Positions 26,554 through 35,838 are shown, counted from the stretch's first letter. The stretch is 52,690 bases of DNA from Propionivibrio dicarboxylicus (GCA_945902805.1 CAMDMZ010000033.1:1-52690), one strand, 5' to 3'. Made by a program: numbers and translations. The notes: a model not told the origin generated them from the letters alone.

Positions 26554-26585
26554 ACTGAATAAACGGAGTATACCGTTTATTCAGT
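26554..26585. promoter_or_regulatory. Perfect 13-bp palindromic operator between rhh and parA
   Basis: ACTGAATAAACGG (26554-26566) and CCGTTTATTCAGT (26573-26585) are perfect inverted repeats around AGTATA. The site is AT-rich in a GC-rich region and overlaps likely -10 elements of both directions (TATACT on the minus strand, GTATAT on the plus strand). It begins 14 bp upstream of the RHH gene start. A symmetrical site here suits a dimeric RHH repressor controlling itself and parA. Confidence 0.75.
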
Positions 26586-26700
26586 ATATATGATTCAGGG
26601 GTTGTATTGATGCTTTTGATTGCGTTGGTACCGACAGATTTTTCACGCATCCGTTGCTTTGAACAACTTTGGTTTTGCAGCCGCAGCTAGAATTCGTCTC

Positions 26701-27327
26701 ATGCACAAAGTTCTCATCGCCAACCCCAAAGGCGGAGTTGGCAAAAGCACGATCGCGACCAATCTTGCCGGTTGGTTTGCAAAGACAGGGCAGCGGGTGA
26801 TGCTCGGTGACATTGACCGCCAGCAGTCATCGCGTGGTTGGCTTAGGGTCAGGTCGCCCAGTCTTCCCAAAATTGCCTCCTGGGACATTCGTCCCGACGA
26901 GCCGGCACGGCCACCCAAGGGAACGACGCATGTCGTCCTCGATACACCGGCTGGATTGCACGGGAAGACCTTGAAACATGTCTTGGCAATGGTGGGTGAC
27001 GTGATTGTTCCCCTGCAGCCGTCACTTTTCGATATCTATGCGACCCGTCACTTCATCGATGAATTATTGGCCACCAAGCAGTACCGGAACAACGCGCTGC
27101 GAATTGGGCTGGTCGCCATGCGTGTTGATTCCCGAACGCGGGCGGCGGCTGAAATCGAGCGATTTCTCGAAGGCACCGGTTTGCCCGTCGTGGCGCATTT
27201 GCGCGATACCCAGCACTACGTCCAGGCCGCCGCCCATGGCATGTCGATTTTTGACTTTCCCGAAAGCAAAGTGAAGGTTGATTGCGATAGTTGGCAACCG
27301 CTGTTGCGTTGGGTCAATCGCGAGTGA
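26701..27327 (+). CDS. ParA-family ATPase
   Basis: This is a 208-residue deviant-Walker ATPase: ANPKGGVGKSTIATNLA at the N-terminus, DIDRQQSS as switch I and VVLDTPAG as Walker B. It lacks the extra N-terminal HTH of plasmid ParA, so it resembles the small ParA proteins that position cargo (ParC, PpfA, McdA). ATG 26701 directly precedes the first strand. It is divergent from the RHH protein and is followed 87 bp later by a chemoreceptor gene. Confidence 0.88.
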   Translation: MHKVLIANPKGGVGKSTIATNLAGWFAKTGQRVMLGDIDRQQSSRGWLRVRSPSLPKIASWDIRPDEPARPPKGTTHVVLDTPAGLHGKTLKHVLAMVGDVIVPLQPSLFDIYATRHFIDELLATKQYRNNALRIGLVAMRVDSRTRAAAEIERFLEGTGLPVVAHLRDTQHYVQAAAHGMSIFDFPESKVKVDCDSWQPLLRWVNRE

Positions 27328-27414
27328 TGCCGGCAGACGGCACCGTCATTAGCCTGTCACATCGGGTGCTTAGCATCCGGGCTTCCTCGTTTTGCGGCAT
27401 TGCGCAAAAGACTG

Positions 27415-29382
27415 ATGAAGCAACTTCTCGAACCCTTTGTTGGCTTGGTGGGTCGCCTTTCCTATCGGCAGAAGCTGGTGGCGACAGCGCTGGTATTTGG
27501 GCTGCCGCTCCTGGCGGCGGCGACGCAAATTCTCTGGGTTTTTCAACAACGCATCGACGCCCTGGCAGTTGAGCAAGCCGCTTTACGGGGGCAACTGCCG
27601 GCATTGCAGTTATTGACGAATCTGCACCTCTATGCTGCCGTCGATGAAGGGGTCCAAGCCGGATTCGAAGCTTTCAAGGCAGAGTTGCCAGCACGTCGAG
27701 CGGCCGCCGATGAGTCGCTGAAAGGTGTTGATCCGACGATCCGCGAAGCCTTGACTGCTGATTGGCAGGCGAGTGCAGGCAACCGGATCGACAACCCGAC
27801 CAAGCTGGTTCGTTCCGTGCGCGAACAGCTTGACGAGATGAATGAAAAAAGTCGGCTCTCGCTGGACGGCGATCCGGGCAGCCGGGCGTTGATCGACACG
27901 CTGACACACAAGCTGCCGGCACTGATCGATAACACTGGGAAAGCTGCTCGCCTTGGCGTTGCGACCCTGGCGCAGCAGCGACTGAAGTCCGCTGCGCGCG
28001 GAGAACTGATGATTGCGCGCGGCAGCTATGATCCCTTGGTGGTTTGGAGTCTGGAAAACAACCAGAAGGCGATCAAGCACTATGCCGACTTGGGGGTCCC
28101 GCTGGACACTCTTGGGAGTGATCTGAATACCGCTTACCTCGGTTTGCAGGAAGCCCTGACAGTCAACATTCTCGATACGTCCGATTTCACGATGTCCCCA
28201 GCCGAATTTGCGGTGCGTGTCGATGGCGCAATGAAGAGTTCCCTGCAAGTGGCACAACAGCTATCGCAACATATCGACCGGCTGATGGTTGCGCGATCAG
28301 CGCAACTCGTCGAGCAGCGAAATCTGGTACTCGGTATCGTGCTGGTGGTTTCTTGCGGCGTGTTGATTGGCTTCTTTAGTGCCTACATGTCGATCATGCG
28401 TGGCCTGCGTGGTTTGTCGCAGGCAGTAGAGATCATGGCGGGCGGTGATTTGCGAGCGCGAGCCCGGATCAATTCCAGAGATGAACTGGGTCATGTCGGC
28501 GAAGGTTTCAATCGCATGGCGCAGGCTTTTTCCGAGTTGATCGCCAATACCGGGGCAGCGGCGGTCGATGTGACACATGGGGTCAAGGAAATGCGTGATG
28601 CCTCATCACAGATTACCCAGGCATCGGAACTCCAGAGCAGTGCGGCAGAGCGGGTGGCGGCGGCGGTCGAAGAGCTCACCGTAAGTATTGCCGAAGTCGC
28701 CCAGCATGCGGAAGCGACGGCCGTGATTACACGCCAAACCGCTCAATCGGCGGGTGCGGAAGAAGAGCGCGCCCGTGCTGCGATAGGCGAAATGCAGCAG
28801 ATCGTTGGTCGTGTCGATATGGCGGTGGCCAATATTCGCGAACTGGAATCGCATTCGCGCGAAATCAGCAAGATCGTCCAGGTCATTCAGGAGATCGCCG
28901 ATCAAACCAACCTGCTGGCGCTGAATGCCGCCATCGAGGCGGCACGAGCGGGTGACGCCGGTCGCGGATTTTCGGTCGTGGCCGATGAGGTCCGCAAGCT
29001 GGCTGATCGAACCGGCGCTTCGACGCGCGAAATCGACGGCATGGTGCGTGTCGTTCAAGGCGATATCGGCAATGTGGTGAGCAGTATGGCCAGTAGTGGC
29101 CGTGACATCGGTCAAAGTGCGACCACCTTCAGCCAACTTGCCCAGGCCTTGGCAGAATTGCGCCAGTCAGTCGATATGAGCGCACAGCATGTGGCCGATA
29201 TTGTGATGGCCGCACAGCACGAGAGCAGTGCCAGTAACGAAATCGCGCGCAATGTTCAAGAGATCGCCGACATGGCCGACGAGAATCATCGCGCCTTGCG
29301 CTCCAGTAATGAGGAAGCCATGCGCCTGGGACAGTTGGCGGAGCGCTTGACGCATTCGATTGCGGGATTGCGCACGGGTTAG
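27415..29382 (+). CDS. Methyl-accepting chemotaxis protein
   Basis: This is a transmembrane receptor of about 655 residues. TM1 is near 20-42, a periplasmic helical sensor extends to about 300, and TM2 is near 303-325. A HAMP domain follows, then a long signalling coiled coil. The hairpin tip is [20 protein letters not shown], which binds CheA/CheW. The ligand is unknown. ATG 27415 follows a weak ribosome site; a TTG at 27400 is possible. A dispersed repeat at 27845 sits in the sensor part, read as [11 protein letters not shown]. The ParA gene upstream may help position receptor arrays, which is inference. Confidence 0.92.
   Translation: MKQLLEPFVGLVGRLSYRQKLVATALVFGLPLLAAATQILWVFQQRIDALAVEQAALRGQLPALQLLTNLHLYAAVDEGVQAGFEAFKAELPARRAAADESLKGVDPTIREALTADWQASAGNRIDNPTKLVRSVREQLDEMNEKSRLSLDGDPGSRALIDTLTHKLPALIDNTGKAARLGVATLAQQRLKSAARGELMIARGSYDPLVVWSLENNQKAIKHYADLGVPLDTLGSDLNTAYLGLQEALTVNILDTSDFTMSPAEFAVRVDGAMKSSLQVAQQLSQHIDRLMVARSAQLVEQRNLVLGIVLVVSCGVLIGFFSAYMSIMRGLRGLSQAVEIMAGGDLRARARINSRDELGHVGEGFNRMAQAFSELIANTGAAAVDVTHGVKEMRDASSQITQASELQSSAAERVAAAVEELTVSIAEVAQHAEATAVITRQTAQSAGAEEERARAAIGEMQQIVGRVDMAVANIRELESHSREISKIVQVIQEIADQTNLLALNAAIEAARAGDAGRGFSVVADEVRKLADRTGASTREIDGMVRVVQGDIGNVVSSMASSGRDIGQSATTFSQLAQALAELRQSVDMSAQHVADIVMAAQHESSASNEIARNVQEIADMADENHRALRSSNEEAMRLGQLAERLTHSIAGLRTG
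27845..27870 (+). repeat. Dispersed repeat, diverged copy 9 (inside the chemoreceptor)
   Basis: AAAAAAGTCGGCTCTCGCT then GGACGGCGAT differs from copy 10 at about three positions. It encodes KSRLSLDGD, which resembles a motif normal for this receptor type (KSxLxLDPD), so chance similarity is possible. Confidence 0.45.
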
Positions 29383-29401
29383 CTCACTGGTTCAAACCTC
29401 G

Positions 29402-29425
29402 AAACAGGCACAATGACCCCTGTTT
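29402..29425 (+). terminator. Weak hairpin after the chemoreceptor gene
   Basis: AAACAGG (29402-29408) and CCTGTTT (29419-29425) pair around a 10-base loop, followed by AGTCGG and no U-run. It lies in the 105-bp gap before the CNNM gene. It may be a weak or factor-assisted stop. Confidence 0.3.
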
Positions 29426-29487
29426 AGTCGGGTACTATCCATCCCATCTCGTTCAAAGAAAGGCGCAGGGCACGACGTGCCCGCTCT

Positions 29488-30783
29488 ATGGGTAGTAGCT
29501 TAGTGTTGGTTCTTGTCGCACTCGTTCTTGTCGTCTTGAACGGTTTCTTTGTTGCGGCAGAGTTTGGCCTGGTAAAACTCCGGCAAACGCGGGTCAAGGC
29601 GATCGCAAAAGCCTATGGCTGGCGTGGCCGGATCTTGTTGAAAGTACATCACGATCTGGATGCCTATCTTTCCGCCTGTCAGCTGGGAATAACCCTCGCA
29701 TCACTGGGCCTGGGCTGGGTCGGCGAGCCGGCTTTCGCGGCCTTGCTGCTCCCACTGCTGACCAGTTTGGGCGTCGAGAGCGAGAAGCTGATTCATGGCA
29801 TTTCGTTTGCCGTCGCGTTTTTCATCATCTCCTACCTTCACATTGTTGTTGGCGAACTGGCGCCGAAGTCGATGGCGATCCGCATCTCGGAGAAAGTGGG
29901 AATCTGGACAGCGCCGGGGCTCTATGGCTTCTACTGGCTGATGTATCCGGCAATCTGGATGTTGAATCACAGTGCCAACTGGATATTGCGCAAGATCAAT
30001 CTGGATATGACGCACGGCCACGATAGCCATTATTCTGCGGATGAGCTCAAGCTGATTCTCCGTGCCTCACGCTCCAACTCGGACTTTACCGGCGACGAGT
30101 GGCGAGTTCTGGCGCAGGCGATCGATTTTCGGGATCTGGAAGTGGCCGACTTGATGCGTCCATTCAACGAGGCCGTGCCCTTGTTGGCGCAGGATGCCAT
30201 CGAGGTCAATCTGGAAAAGATCGTGCAACATCGCTACAGCCGCTATCCCTATCTTGACGACAACGGACATGCCAAAGGTGTTGTCCATCTGAAAGATATC
30301 TTCATCGCCTTGCGCAAGAATCCGCAACTCGACAGTCTCGAAAAGCTGATCCGGCCGGTCGTCGTCGTCTCGCCCAACCTGTCCGCGACGGAGCTTTTCC
30401 GTCGCTTTCGCTCAGGCGCTCCGCATTTCGCCGTGGTGGCCTATGCCAACGGGCGTCCGTTGGGATTCATTACCCTCGACAACCTGTTGGGTGCACTGGT
30501 AGGTGAAATCCGCGACGAGTTCCGCCAGTCTCAGAATGATTGGTCCAAGCTCGACGATGGATCGCTGATCGGGAAGGGCAGTCTGCCCATATTTACCCTC
30601 GAGCGTGCCTTGAGTATCGACATCGAGGAAGTGGGTGTCGACTCCGTTGGTGGTCTCATATTGCACAAACTGGGCGATCTTCCGGAAGAAGGGCAGCGCA
30701 TCAGCTTTCCGATGTTCGACGCCGTGGTAAAAAAAATGAACGGCCCACGAATAGTCCTGGTGCGCATCATTCCCAAAGAGTAG
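29488..30783 (+). CDS. CNNM/CorC-type CBS-domain membrane protein
   Basis: This is a 431-residue protein with the standard layout: a CNNM transmembrane domain (about 1-190; VLNGFFVAAEFGLVKLR at the start and VGELAPKSMA), a CBS pair (about 205-340; LMRPFNEAVPLLA, YPYLDDNGHAKGVVHLKDIF), and a CorC/HlyC domain at the end. Family members are annotated as hemolysin-like proteins and several act in magnesium or cobalt handling. It stands alone, with a dispersed repeat directly after its stop. Confidence 0.9.
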   Translation: MGSSLVLVLVALVLVVLNGFFVAAEFGLVKLRQTRVKAIAKAYGWRGRILLKVHHDLDAYLSACQLGITLASLGLGWVGEPAFAALLLPLLTSLGVESEKLIHGISFAVAFFIISYLHIVVGELAPKSMAIRISEKVGIWTAPGLYGFYWLMYPAIWMLNHSANWILRKINLDMTHGHDSHYSADELKLILRASRSNSDFTGDEWRVLAQAIDFRDLEVADLMRPFNEAVPLLAQDAIEVNLEKIVQHRYSRYPYLDDNGHAKGVVHLKDIFIALRKNPQLDSLEKLIRPVVVVSPNLSATELFRRFRSGAPHFAVVAYANGRPLGFITLDNLLGALVGEIRDEFRQSQNDWSKLDDGSLIGKGSLPIFTLERALSIDIEEVGVDSVGGLILHKLGDLPEEGQRISFPMFDAVVKKMNGPRIVLVRIIPKE

Positions 30784-30799
30784 AGACCGAGTTCGTCGC

Positions 30800-30825
30800 A
30801 AAAAGTCGGTTCTGGCAGGACGGCG
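30800..30825 (+). repeat. Dispersed repeat, copy 10
   Basis: AAAAAGTCGGTTCTGGCA then GGACGGCG lies in the 48-bp gap between the convergent CNNM and histidine-kinase genes. It is the only notable sequence there. Confidence 0.8.
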
Positions 30826-30831
30826 ATTGGT

Positions 30832-32712
30832 TCAAATACCCTTGATGGGGCAATCCGCGCCTGCAGTGTGCTCGCCGTCCTTGGTCATTCGCGGCACGAT
30901 GACTTCAAATGCCGAACCGCCACCCTCGCGATTCCGTGCCTGGACAAAACCGTGATGGGCACGCACGATCTCGCGACAGATCGGCAGTCCGAGTCCGGTT
31001 CCGCCAGAATTGGTGCGCGTCTTGGTACTCTGGAAAAACTTGTCGAAGATGGCGTCGATTTCATCCTCGGGAATACCTACACCGCGATCGAGCACGGTGA
31101 CTTTCCATGCCGGGTTCCAGACTTCAGCATCGGACTGGCGGCGTCCTTGGAGCAAGGATGTTTCAGTCAACTCGATCTCGATGTCCTTGCCCGGTTCCGA
31201 AAACTTGATCGCATTCGAGTACAGATTGCGGATCACCTGAGCCATGCGTACGCCATCAATCACGGCCGGGGCCGACTGGATCAAGGGCGGTAGTTTGAAG
31301 CGGAGATTGCGGGCGGCGGCAACATTCTCTAGCTCGGCGGCGACATCGCGCAGGATGGTCGCCAGATCATGATTGGAAAATTTATAGACGACCTTTCCCG
31401 CTTCGAGTTTGGAAAGATCAAGCAGTTCGGTGACCAGCGCCAGCAAGCGGGTGCCCGACGTGTGAATGTTCGAAAAATACGAAATCAACTTGGCGGTATC
31501 CGCTTTGCTCGCCTTGGTTTCGCCGAGTCGGGCGAACGCCAAAATGGCATGGAGCGGGGTGCGTAGCTCGTGCGACATGTTGTTGAGGAAGTCGGTTTTG
31601 GACCGGTTCGCTTGTTCTGCGGCTTCTTTGGCCTGCCGGAGTTCGCCCGTGCGCTCTTCGACCTGAAAGGCCAGTGTATCGCGGTGCTTACGCAATTCGT
31701 CCTGGGACTCAAGTAAGGCCTTGGTCATCTTTCTGGCCTGACGTTCGGCACGGGTTTGAAGGCTTCCTTGGTACGCGGCGAGGAAGCTCAGTAATACCGT
31801 TGTGAGGATGCCGACGACAAATGTCAGGCGTGAACGGGTTCGACCGTCGGTATCGCCGATGCTCGTCGAACTCCCTGCCTGCAGCCACCAAACCCGACCA
31901 CCCCATGAGATTTCAACCTGATCCAGGTGCGGGGAAGTGGGAGGGCTTCCCCTGCTATAAGTCATCGCTTCAGGGTTGCCAACGGCAGGCCCATCGAAGA
32001 GTTGAAGGTGGTCGATTACCCCAGTACGCTGGTCCAGATCCTGGAGCAATTCTTCGAAGCGAAGCGCGGCGAAAACGATGCCCCGGACGTTCTGTCGGCG
32101 TTTGTCCAGTCGCCATGGTGGCGTGTCATCTTGATACACCGGAGCGACGATCAGGACGCCCGGTTCCGTTCCGTCGAGAAGCATCAGCTTTGGGGACAGC
32201 CGAGGTTCCGCTGCATCCACGGCGAGACTCGCCACCTCGGCGAGTTGTGGATTGCGCAGGATATCGAGCCCGATCAGCTTGCCGGTTTGCGGTCCCAACG
32301 GCTGGATAAACTCGAGCGGGGCTCGCCACTCGGGAAGCTTGGGGTCGCTTCCAGGCAACACCTTGAGCGGGGCGTAGCCGAGTGCCACCAGGCCAGGCAA
32401 TGGAGGTCGCGATTCGGCGGCAAGCCCGAAGGTTGCTGCAAACCGATCCCAGTTGGCACTGCTGAGACGTTTCCCAGGAAGGACGAGCGCGCCACCCGCC
32501 AAGGTGACCGTGGCGTACTTTTCGAACCGGCGAATCAATTCATCCGCAATTACCTGCACTTGCATGTTCAAGCGCTGACGTGCGTCCGCGTCTTCGATTT
32601 CCCGAACTTTGCCGGAGCCGATGAGTGAAAGGGTCAGACCAATACCAAACACCAGAACGGGCCATATCGTGACCTGCCCCGACTGTATCGACAGCAGGCG
32701 CTTTACCTTCAT
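30832..32712 (-). CDS. CHASE-domain sensor histidine kinase
   Basis: This is a 626-residue membrane kinase. TM1 is near 18-35, and a CHASE-type periplasmic sensor (about 40-300; VALGYAPLKVLPGSDPK) is followed by TM2 near 305. A coiled coil leads to the HisKA box FLNNMSHELRTPLHAI with the phospho-His. An HATPase domain follows (VIRNLYSNAIKFSE, GVGIPEDEIDAIF, GGTGLGLPICREIV). There is no receiver domain, and no response regulator is adjacent. ATG 32712 is chosen over longer readings that overlap arsC. Confidence 0.88.
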   Translation of the reverse strand: MKVKRLLSIQSGQVTIWPVLVFGIGLTLSLIGSGKVREIEDADARQRLNMQVQVIADELIRRFEKYATVTLAGGALVLPGKRLSSANWDRFAATFGLAAESRPPLPGLVALGYAPLKVLPGSDPKLPEWRAPLEFIQPLGPQTGKLIGLDILRNPQLAEVASLAVDAAEPRLSPKLMLLDGTEPGVLIVAPVYQDDTPPWRLDKRRQNVRGIVFAALRFEELLQDLDQRTGVIDHLQLFDGPAVGNPEAMTYSRGSPPTSPHLDQVEISWGGRVWWLQAGSSTSIGDTDGRTRSRLTFVVGILTTVLLSFLAAYQGSLQTRAERQARKMTKALLESQDELRKHRDTLAFQVEERTGELRQAKEAAEQANRSKTDFLNNMSHELRTPLHAILAFARLGETKASKADTAKLISYFSNIHTSGTRLLALVTELLDLSKLEAGKVVYKFSNHDLATILRDVAAELENVAAARNLRFKLPPLIQSAPAVIDGVRMAQVIRNLYSNAIKFSEPGKDIEIELTETSLLQGRRQSDAEVWNPAWKVTVLDRGVGIPEDEIDAIFDKFFQSTKTRTNSGGTGLGLPICREIVRAHHGFVQARNREGGGSAFEVIVPRMTKDGEHTAGADCPIKGI

Positions 32713-32740
32713 TACGTGTTGGCTCTGCGTGCCGTAGCGC

Positions 32741-33268
32741 CTACTGGCGGCGATCCTGCCCATGCCATGCGTCGTTGGCGGATAGTCCGCCGAGCTGCCG
32801 TTGCAAGGCGATTCGATCAACCTTGTCGAGTGGCAGTGCGACAAAGATCAACAATCGATGGTACAGCGCGGTGAAGGTGGTCAGAAAGGCACGACGTTTG
32901 TCATCCTCACTACCGCTGATAGCCGCTGGATCGGGTAATCCCCAATGCGCCGCTATCGGTTGACCGGGCCAGACTGGACAGACTTCGCCGGCAGCGTTAT
33001 CGCAAACCGTGATGACAAAGTCCATTTCAGGACTGCTGGGGTCTGCGAATTCATTCCAACTTTTGCTACGCAAGCCATCGGTTGCGAGGCGATTCCGTTG
33101 CAGGATATCAAGCGCGTAGGGGTTGACGGTTCCGGCAGGATGGCTACCGGCCGAGTAAGCGTTAAAGCGCTTGGCTCCGACAGAGTTCAGAATCGCTTCG
33201 GCCAGAATGGAGCGGGCGGAATTTCCGGTACAAAGGAACAGTACATTGAAAGTTTGATTTGTGGCCAT
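32741..33268 (-). CDS. arsC: Arsenate reductase, low-molecular-weight phosphatase type
   Basis: This is a 175-residue protein with the P-loop LFLCTGNSARS near its start, with catalytic Cys, Asn and Arg, and the general acid region WGLPDPA. VITVCDNAAGEVCPVW supplies the two further Cys used by thioredoxin-type arsenate reductases. GGAGAAAC precedes ATG 33268. No arsR or efflux gene adjoins it. Since arsenate enters through Pst-like phosphate uptake, its place among phosphate genes is sensible. It may be cotranscribed with the histidine kinase behind it. Confidence 0.87.
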   Translation of the reverse strand: MATNQTFNVLFLCTGNSARSILAEAILNSVGAKRFNAYSAGSHPAGTVNPYALDILQRNRLATDGLRSKSWNEFADPSSPEMDFVITVCDNAAGEVCPVWPGQPIAAHWGLPDPAAISGSEDDKRRAFLTTFTALYHRLLIFVALPLDKVDRIALQRQLGGLSANDAWHGQDRRQ

Positions 33269-33404
33269 GTCATTGTTTCTCCGTATATGGAGTGGCAAAG
33301 CTTACGCATCGCTTGTTGCAGGGAGATTTCATCCACTTGAAATCTTGGTGTAACAAAGATCCAACACAATGCGGCTACCTTTTCAAACCGACTCAGGAGA
33401 TACC

Positions 33405-33659
33405 ATGCGTACCCTATTCACCGCTGTTGTGGTCACCCTTGCACTTTCGGCCTGTGCAACCCAGAGCCCCACAAACACTGCGCCCGCTGCGACTTCCGCC
33501 GTTGCGCCGGTAGCCGAAAAGAAAGCGCCCCAGTGCTGGTCGGGCGATCACAGCAAGTTCTTCAATGTGGGTGAAAAAACCTCCATCGCCAGCGTCAATG
33601 TGGAATGCAAGCCGACCAGCGACGGCAAGGCGGCCCAATGGATGGGAAGCAAGCACTAA
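33405..33659 (+). CDS. Small lipoprotein
   Basis: This is an 84-residue protein with an N-terminal signal and lipobox (LALSACATQ), an Ala/Pro/Thr linker and a short C-terminal domain with two Cys (PQCWSGDH and VECKPTSDG). AGGAG lies seven bases before ATG 33405. No family was recognised. It is divergent from arsC and ends just before the Pho-type promoter of the PhoX-like gene. Confidence 0.65.
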   Translation: MRTLFTAVVVTLALSACATQSPTNTAPAATSAVAPVAEKKAPQCWSGDHSKFFNVGEKTSIASVNVECKPTSDGKAAQWMGSKH

Positions 33660-33707
33660 GCATCCACTGCTCTTGAACCCGATGCTTTTTTTTCTTCAAG
33701 AGACAAA

Positions 33708-33741
33708 GTTTCATACGGCTGTAATGCACGCCACGTAGACT
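33708..33741 (+). promoter_or_regulatory. Pho-type promoter before the PhoX-like gene
   Basis: GTTTCAT (33708-33714) and CTGTAAT (33719-33725) are 7-mers at 11-bp pitch, each matching the Pho half-site CTGTCAT in five or six positions. Exactly 10 bp later comes TAGACT (33736-33741). The pstS and phoB upstream regions show the same spacing and the same -10 hexamer, which makes this PhoB-dependent promoter credible. Confidence 0.6.
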
Positions 33742-33747
33742 GATTCT

Positions 33748-33806
33748 GGTTGCATTGGCATGTCCCCTTTCGCGCTCCGTCGGGCTCCTTCGGAGCGCTT
33801 TTTTTT
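33748..33806 (+). ncRNA. Possible Pho-controlled short RNA or leader
   Basis: A transcript starting about seven bases after TAGACT would meet a strong intrinsic terminator after about 60 bases, 100 bp ahead of the PhoX-like gene. It is either a small RNA or an attenuated mRNA leader. No open frame in it has a ribosome site. The start site is inferred. Confidence 0.25.
33771..33806 (+). terminator. Intrinsic terminator upstream of the PhoX-like gene
   Basis: GCGCTCCG (33772-33779) and CGGAGCGC (33791-33798) form a perfect stem followed by eight T residues. It may end the small lipoprotein transcript, but it also lies downstream of the Pho-type promoter. Confidence 0.85.
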
Positions 33807-33835
33807 GGTGCGGTCAGGCTAAGACTTAACATTTT

Positions 33836-33858
33836 TGCCATGAAACCGAAACATGGCA
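33836..33858. repeat. Inverted repeat in the PhoX-like leader
   Basis: TGCCATG (33836-33842) and CATGGCA (33852-33858) pair around a 9-base loop, 50 bp ahead of the PhoX-like start codon. It may be an operator or a leader hairpin. Confidence 0.4.
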
Positions 33859-33907
33859 TCTCGATACTGATTACTTTTTCAATATCGTCGTTTTTGGGAG
33901 AGACAAG

Positions 33908-35779
33908 ATGAAGCGTAAGACCATAGTTGTGTCGGTAGCGACCGCGATTACCACCCTGGGTTTGTCCGGGTGCGTGCTCGATGGGGGTGATGATGCGCCC
34001 AGTCTGGTATCGATTGATTTTGCCGAAATCATGACGGCTCCGAGTACCGTGGATGCCATGGCACAGACAATGATTACCGCCAAGGCGGTGGGCAAGTACT
34101 CTGATGGCACCACCAAGGATTTCCCGCTGGCCTACAACACCCTGTTCGGCGTCAAGGACAAAGTGGGCGGCAACCTGTATCCAGCCGGACAGGCCTTTGA
34201 TCACTTGATGCAGCCGTTGATGGATCCGCTCGGTCAGCCGGTGATCCATGAAACACCGGACGCCAACAGCCTGCTGAATATTGATGGCAGTCTGTGGCTG
34301 GTCAGCCATCTTGAGTACGACTGGATTCTCTCGGACGGCTCTGAATCCTACACCGCCGCCAACTGGTACAGCCGGGTACCGACCGGCATGCTGCTGACCG
34401 GGCTGAACCAGGCCGACGACGGCAAGCTGAGCGTGAAATCGCAACGTGCGATCGACTTCTCGTCGGTGAATGGCACCTGGATCAACTGCTTCGGCTCGCA
34501 AACACCGTGGAATACTCACCTCGGTTCGGAAGAAGACTATGACCTGCAGTACAACCCACTGACCAGCAGTGCCGCAACCACCACGGCTGGCGTCAAGGCG
34601 ATGACCGAGTTGTATTGGAAGAATTCCAAAACTGCCAATCCGTATCACTACGGCTGGATTCCGGAAGTGACGGTTTCGAAGACGGGTACGACCAGCGTTG
34701 TCAAACATTACGCCATGGGTCGCGGAACCTGGGAGCAAGCCAAGTTGATGGGCGACGGCAAGACGGCCTACCTCGGCGACGATGGTGCCTATGGCTTGAT
34801 GGCGATGTTCGTTGCGGACAAGTATGGTGATTTGTCAGCCGGCACCCTTTATGCCGCCAAGTGGAACCAGACCAGCGACCAGAACGGCGGTGCGGCGAAC
34901 CTGACCTGGTACAAACTGGGCAAATCCACGGATGCCGAGATCAAGGCAATCATCGATGCCGGTGCCAATTTCAACAGCATCTGGGATGCGGTGGCGGCGA
35001 CTGGCGGGGCATGCCCGGCGGGTTACACACGAATTCGCAGTGGCTCGGCGTCAGATGAATGCCTGACGCTCAAGACCGGTCAGGAGAAGGCCGCCGCGTT
35101 CCTTGAGTCGCGACGCTACGCCGCTTATCTTGGTGCGACAACGGAATTTACCAAGATGGAAGGCATCGCGGCCAACAACAAGGACAAGAAAGCCTACATG
35201 GCAATTTCGCGTATCGAGTCCAGCATGAAGAGCAGTTCGGCCGAGCCGGCTGATCACATCAAGCTGGCGGAAAACAAGGCCGGTGCGACCTACACATTGG
35301 ATCTCGCTGGTGGTCAGAAAACTGCCAATGGCAGCGAAGCGATCAGTTCCGACTACGTGGCGACCAAGATGTATGTCGAGACCGCGCTACTAGGTAAGCC
35401 GATTGCCACCGATGCCCTGGGTAACACGGCCGATGTGAACGCCATTGCCAATACCGACAATGTGTTCTTCTCCGAGAAGATGCGCACGCTGTTCGTCGGC
35501 GAGGATTCCGGCATGCACGTCAATAACTACGTCTGGGCATACAACGTCGATACCAAAAAGCTGTCTCGTTTGATGAGCGCAACGGCCGGTGCCGAAAACA
35601 CGGGTTTGCAGGTGGTTGATGATGTGAACGGTAAGAGCGCTTACATCATGGGTAATCAGCAGCACCAGGGTGATTTGCTGGGAACCATTCCCGCTGATCT
35701 GAAGGCGCAGTTGGCAGCCAAGATTGATCGCTTCCAGGCCCCGATTGGTTATATCGGTGGTTTGCCGGCGTTCAAGTAA
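33908..35779 (+). CDS. PhoX-like (DUF839) lipoprotein
   Basis: This is a 623-residue exported lipoprotein with lipobox LGLSGC (Cys 22). It carries PhoX/DUF839 signatures: INCFGSQTPWNTHLGSEEDY, close to the PhoX motif NCxGGxTPWGTW with the iron-bridging Cys and acidic ligands; AYLGDDGAYGLMAMFV; and GEDSGMHVNNYVWAYN near the C-terminus. PhoX enzymes are secreted phosphomonoesterases using iron and calcium. Unlike typical PhoX there is no twin-arginine signal (the N-terminus is MKRKT). A Pho-type promoter lies 170 bp upstream, and a diheme cytochrome lipoprotein and phoBR follow. The substrate is not proven. Confidence 0.75.
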   Translation: MKRKTIVVSVATAITTLGLSGCVLDGGDDAPSLVSIDFAEIMTAPSTVDAMAQTMITAKAVGKYSDGTTKDFPLAYNTLFGVKDKVGGNLYPAGQAFDHLMQPLMDPLGQPVIHETPDANSLLNIDGSLWLVSHLEYDWILSDGSESYTAANWYSRVPTGMLLTGLNQADDGKLSVKSQRAIDFSSVNGTWINCFGSQTPWNTHLGSEEDYDLQYNPLTSSAATTTAGVKAMTELYWKNSKTANPYHYGWIPEVTVSKTGTTSVVKHYAMGRGTWEQAKLMGDGKTAYLGDDGAYGLMAMFVADKYGDLSAGTLYAAKWNQTSDQNGGAANLTWYKLGKSTDAEIKAIIDAGANFNSIWDAVAATGGACPAGYTRIRSGSASDECLTLKTGQEKAAAFLESRRYAAYLGATTEFTKMEGIAANNKDKKAYMAISRIESSMKSSSAEPADHIKLAENKAGATYTLDLAGGQKTANGSEAISSDYVATKMYVETALLGKPIATDALGNTADVNAIANTDNVFFSEKMRTLFVGEDSGMHVNNYVWAYNVDTKKLSRLMSATAGAENTGLQVVDDVNGKSAYIMGNQQHQGDLLGTIPADLKAQLAAKIDRFQAPIGYIGGLPAFK

Positions 35780-35796
35780 TCGGTAGGCTTTGATCC

Positions 35797-35838
35797 ACAT
35801 CGGTTCCGAGCGACTTCGGAACCGATGTTCTTGTTTTT
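35797..35838 (+). terminator. Intrinsic terminator between the PhoX-like and cytochrome genes
   Basis: ACATCGGTTCCGA (35797-35809) and TCGGAACCGATGT (35816-35828) give a perfect 13-bp stem with a 6-base loop, followed by TCTTGTTTTT. The cytochrome gene begins only 19 bases after it and has no visible promoter of its own, so read-through probably sets its lower expression. Confidence 0.8.

Noticed and set aside
31584-31606. Possible extra repeat copy, GAAGTCGGTTTTGGACC, in the histidine kinase
   Set aside because: The match is short, and the codons are those of the conserved HisKA region, so chance is sufficient.
33656-34738. Minus-strand open frame of 360 codons opposite the PhoX-like gene
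   Set aside because: It is the antisense shadow of a gene with clear signal, lipobox and PhoX motifs, and it crosses that gene's promoter and terminator.
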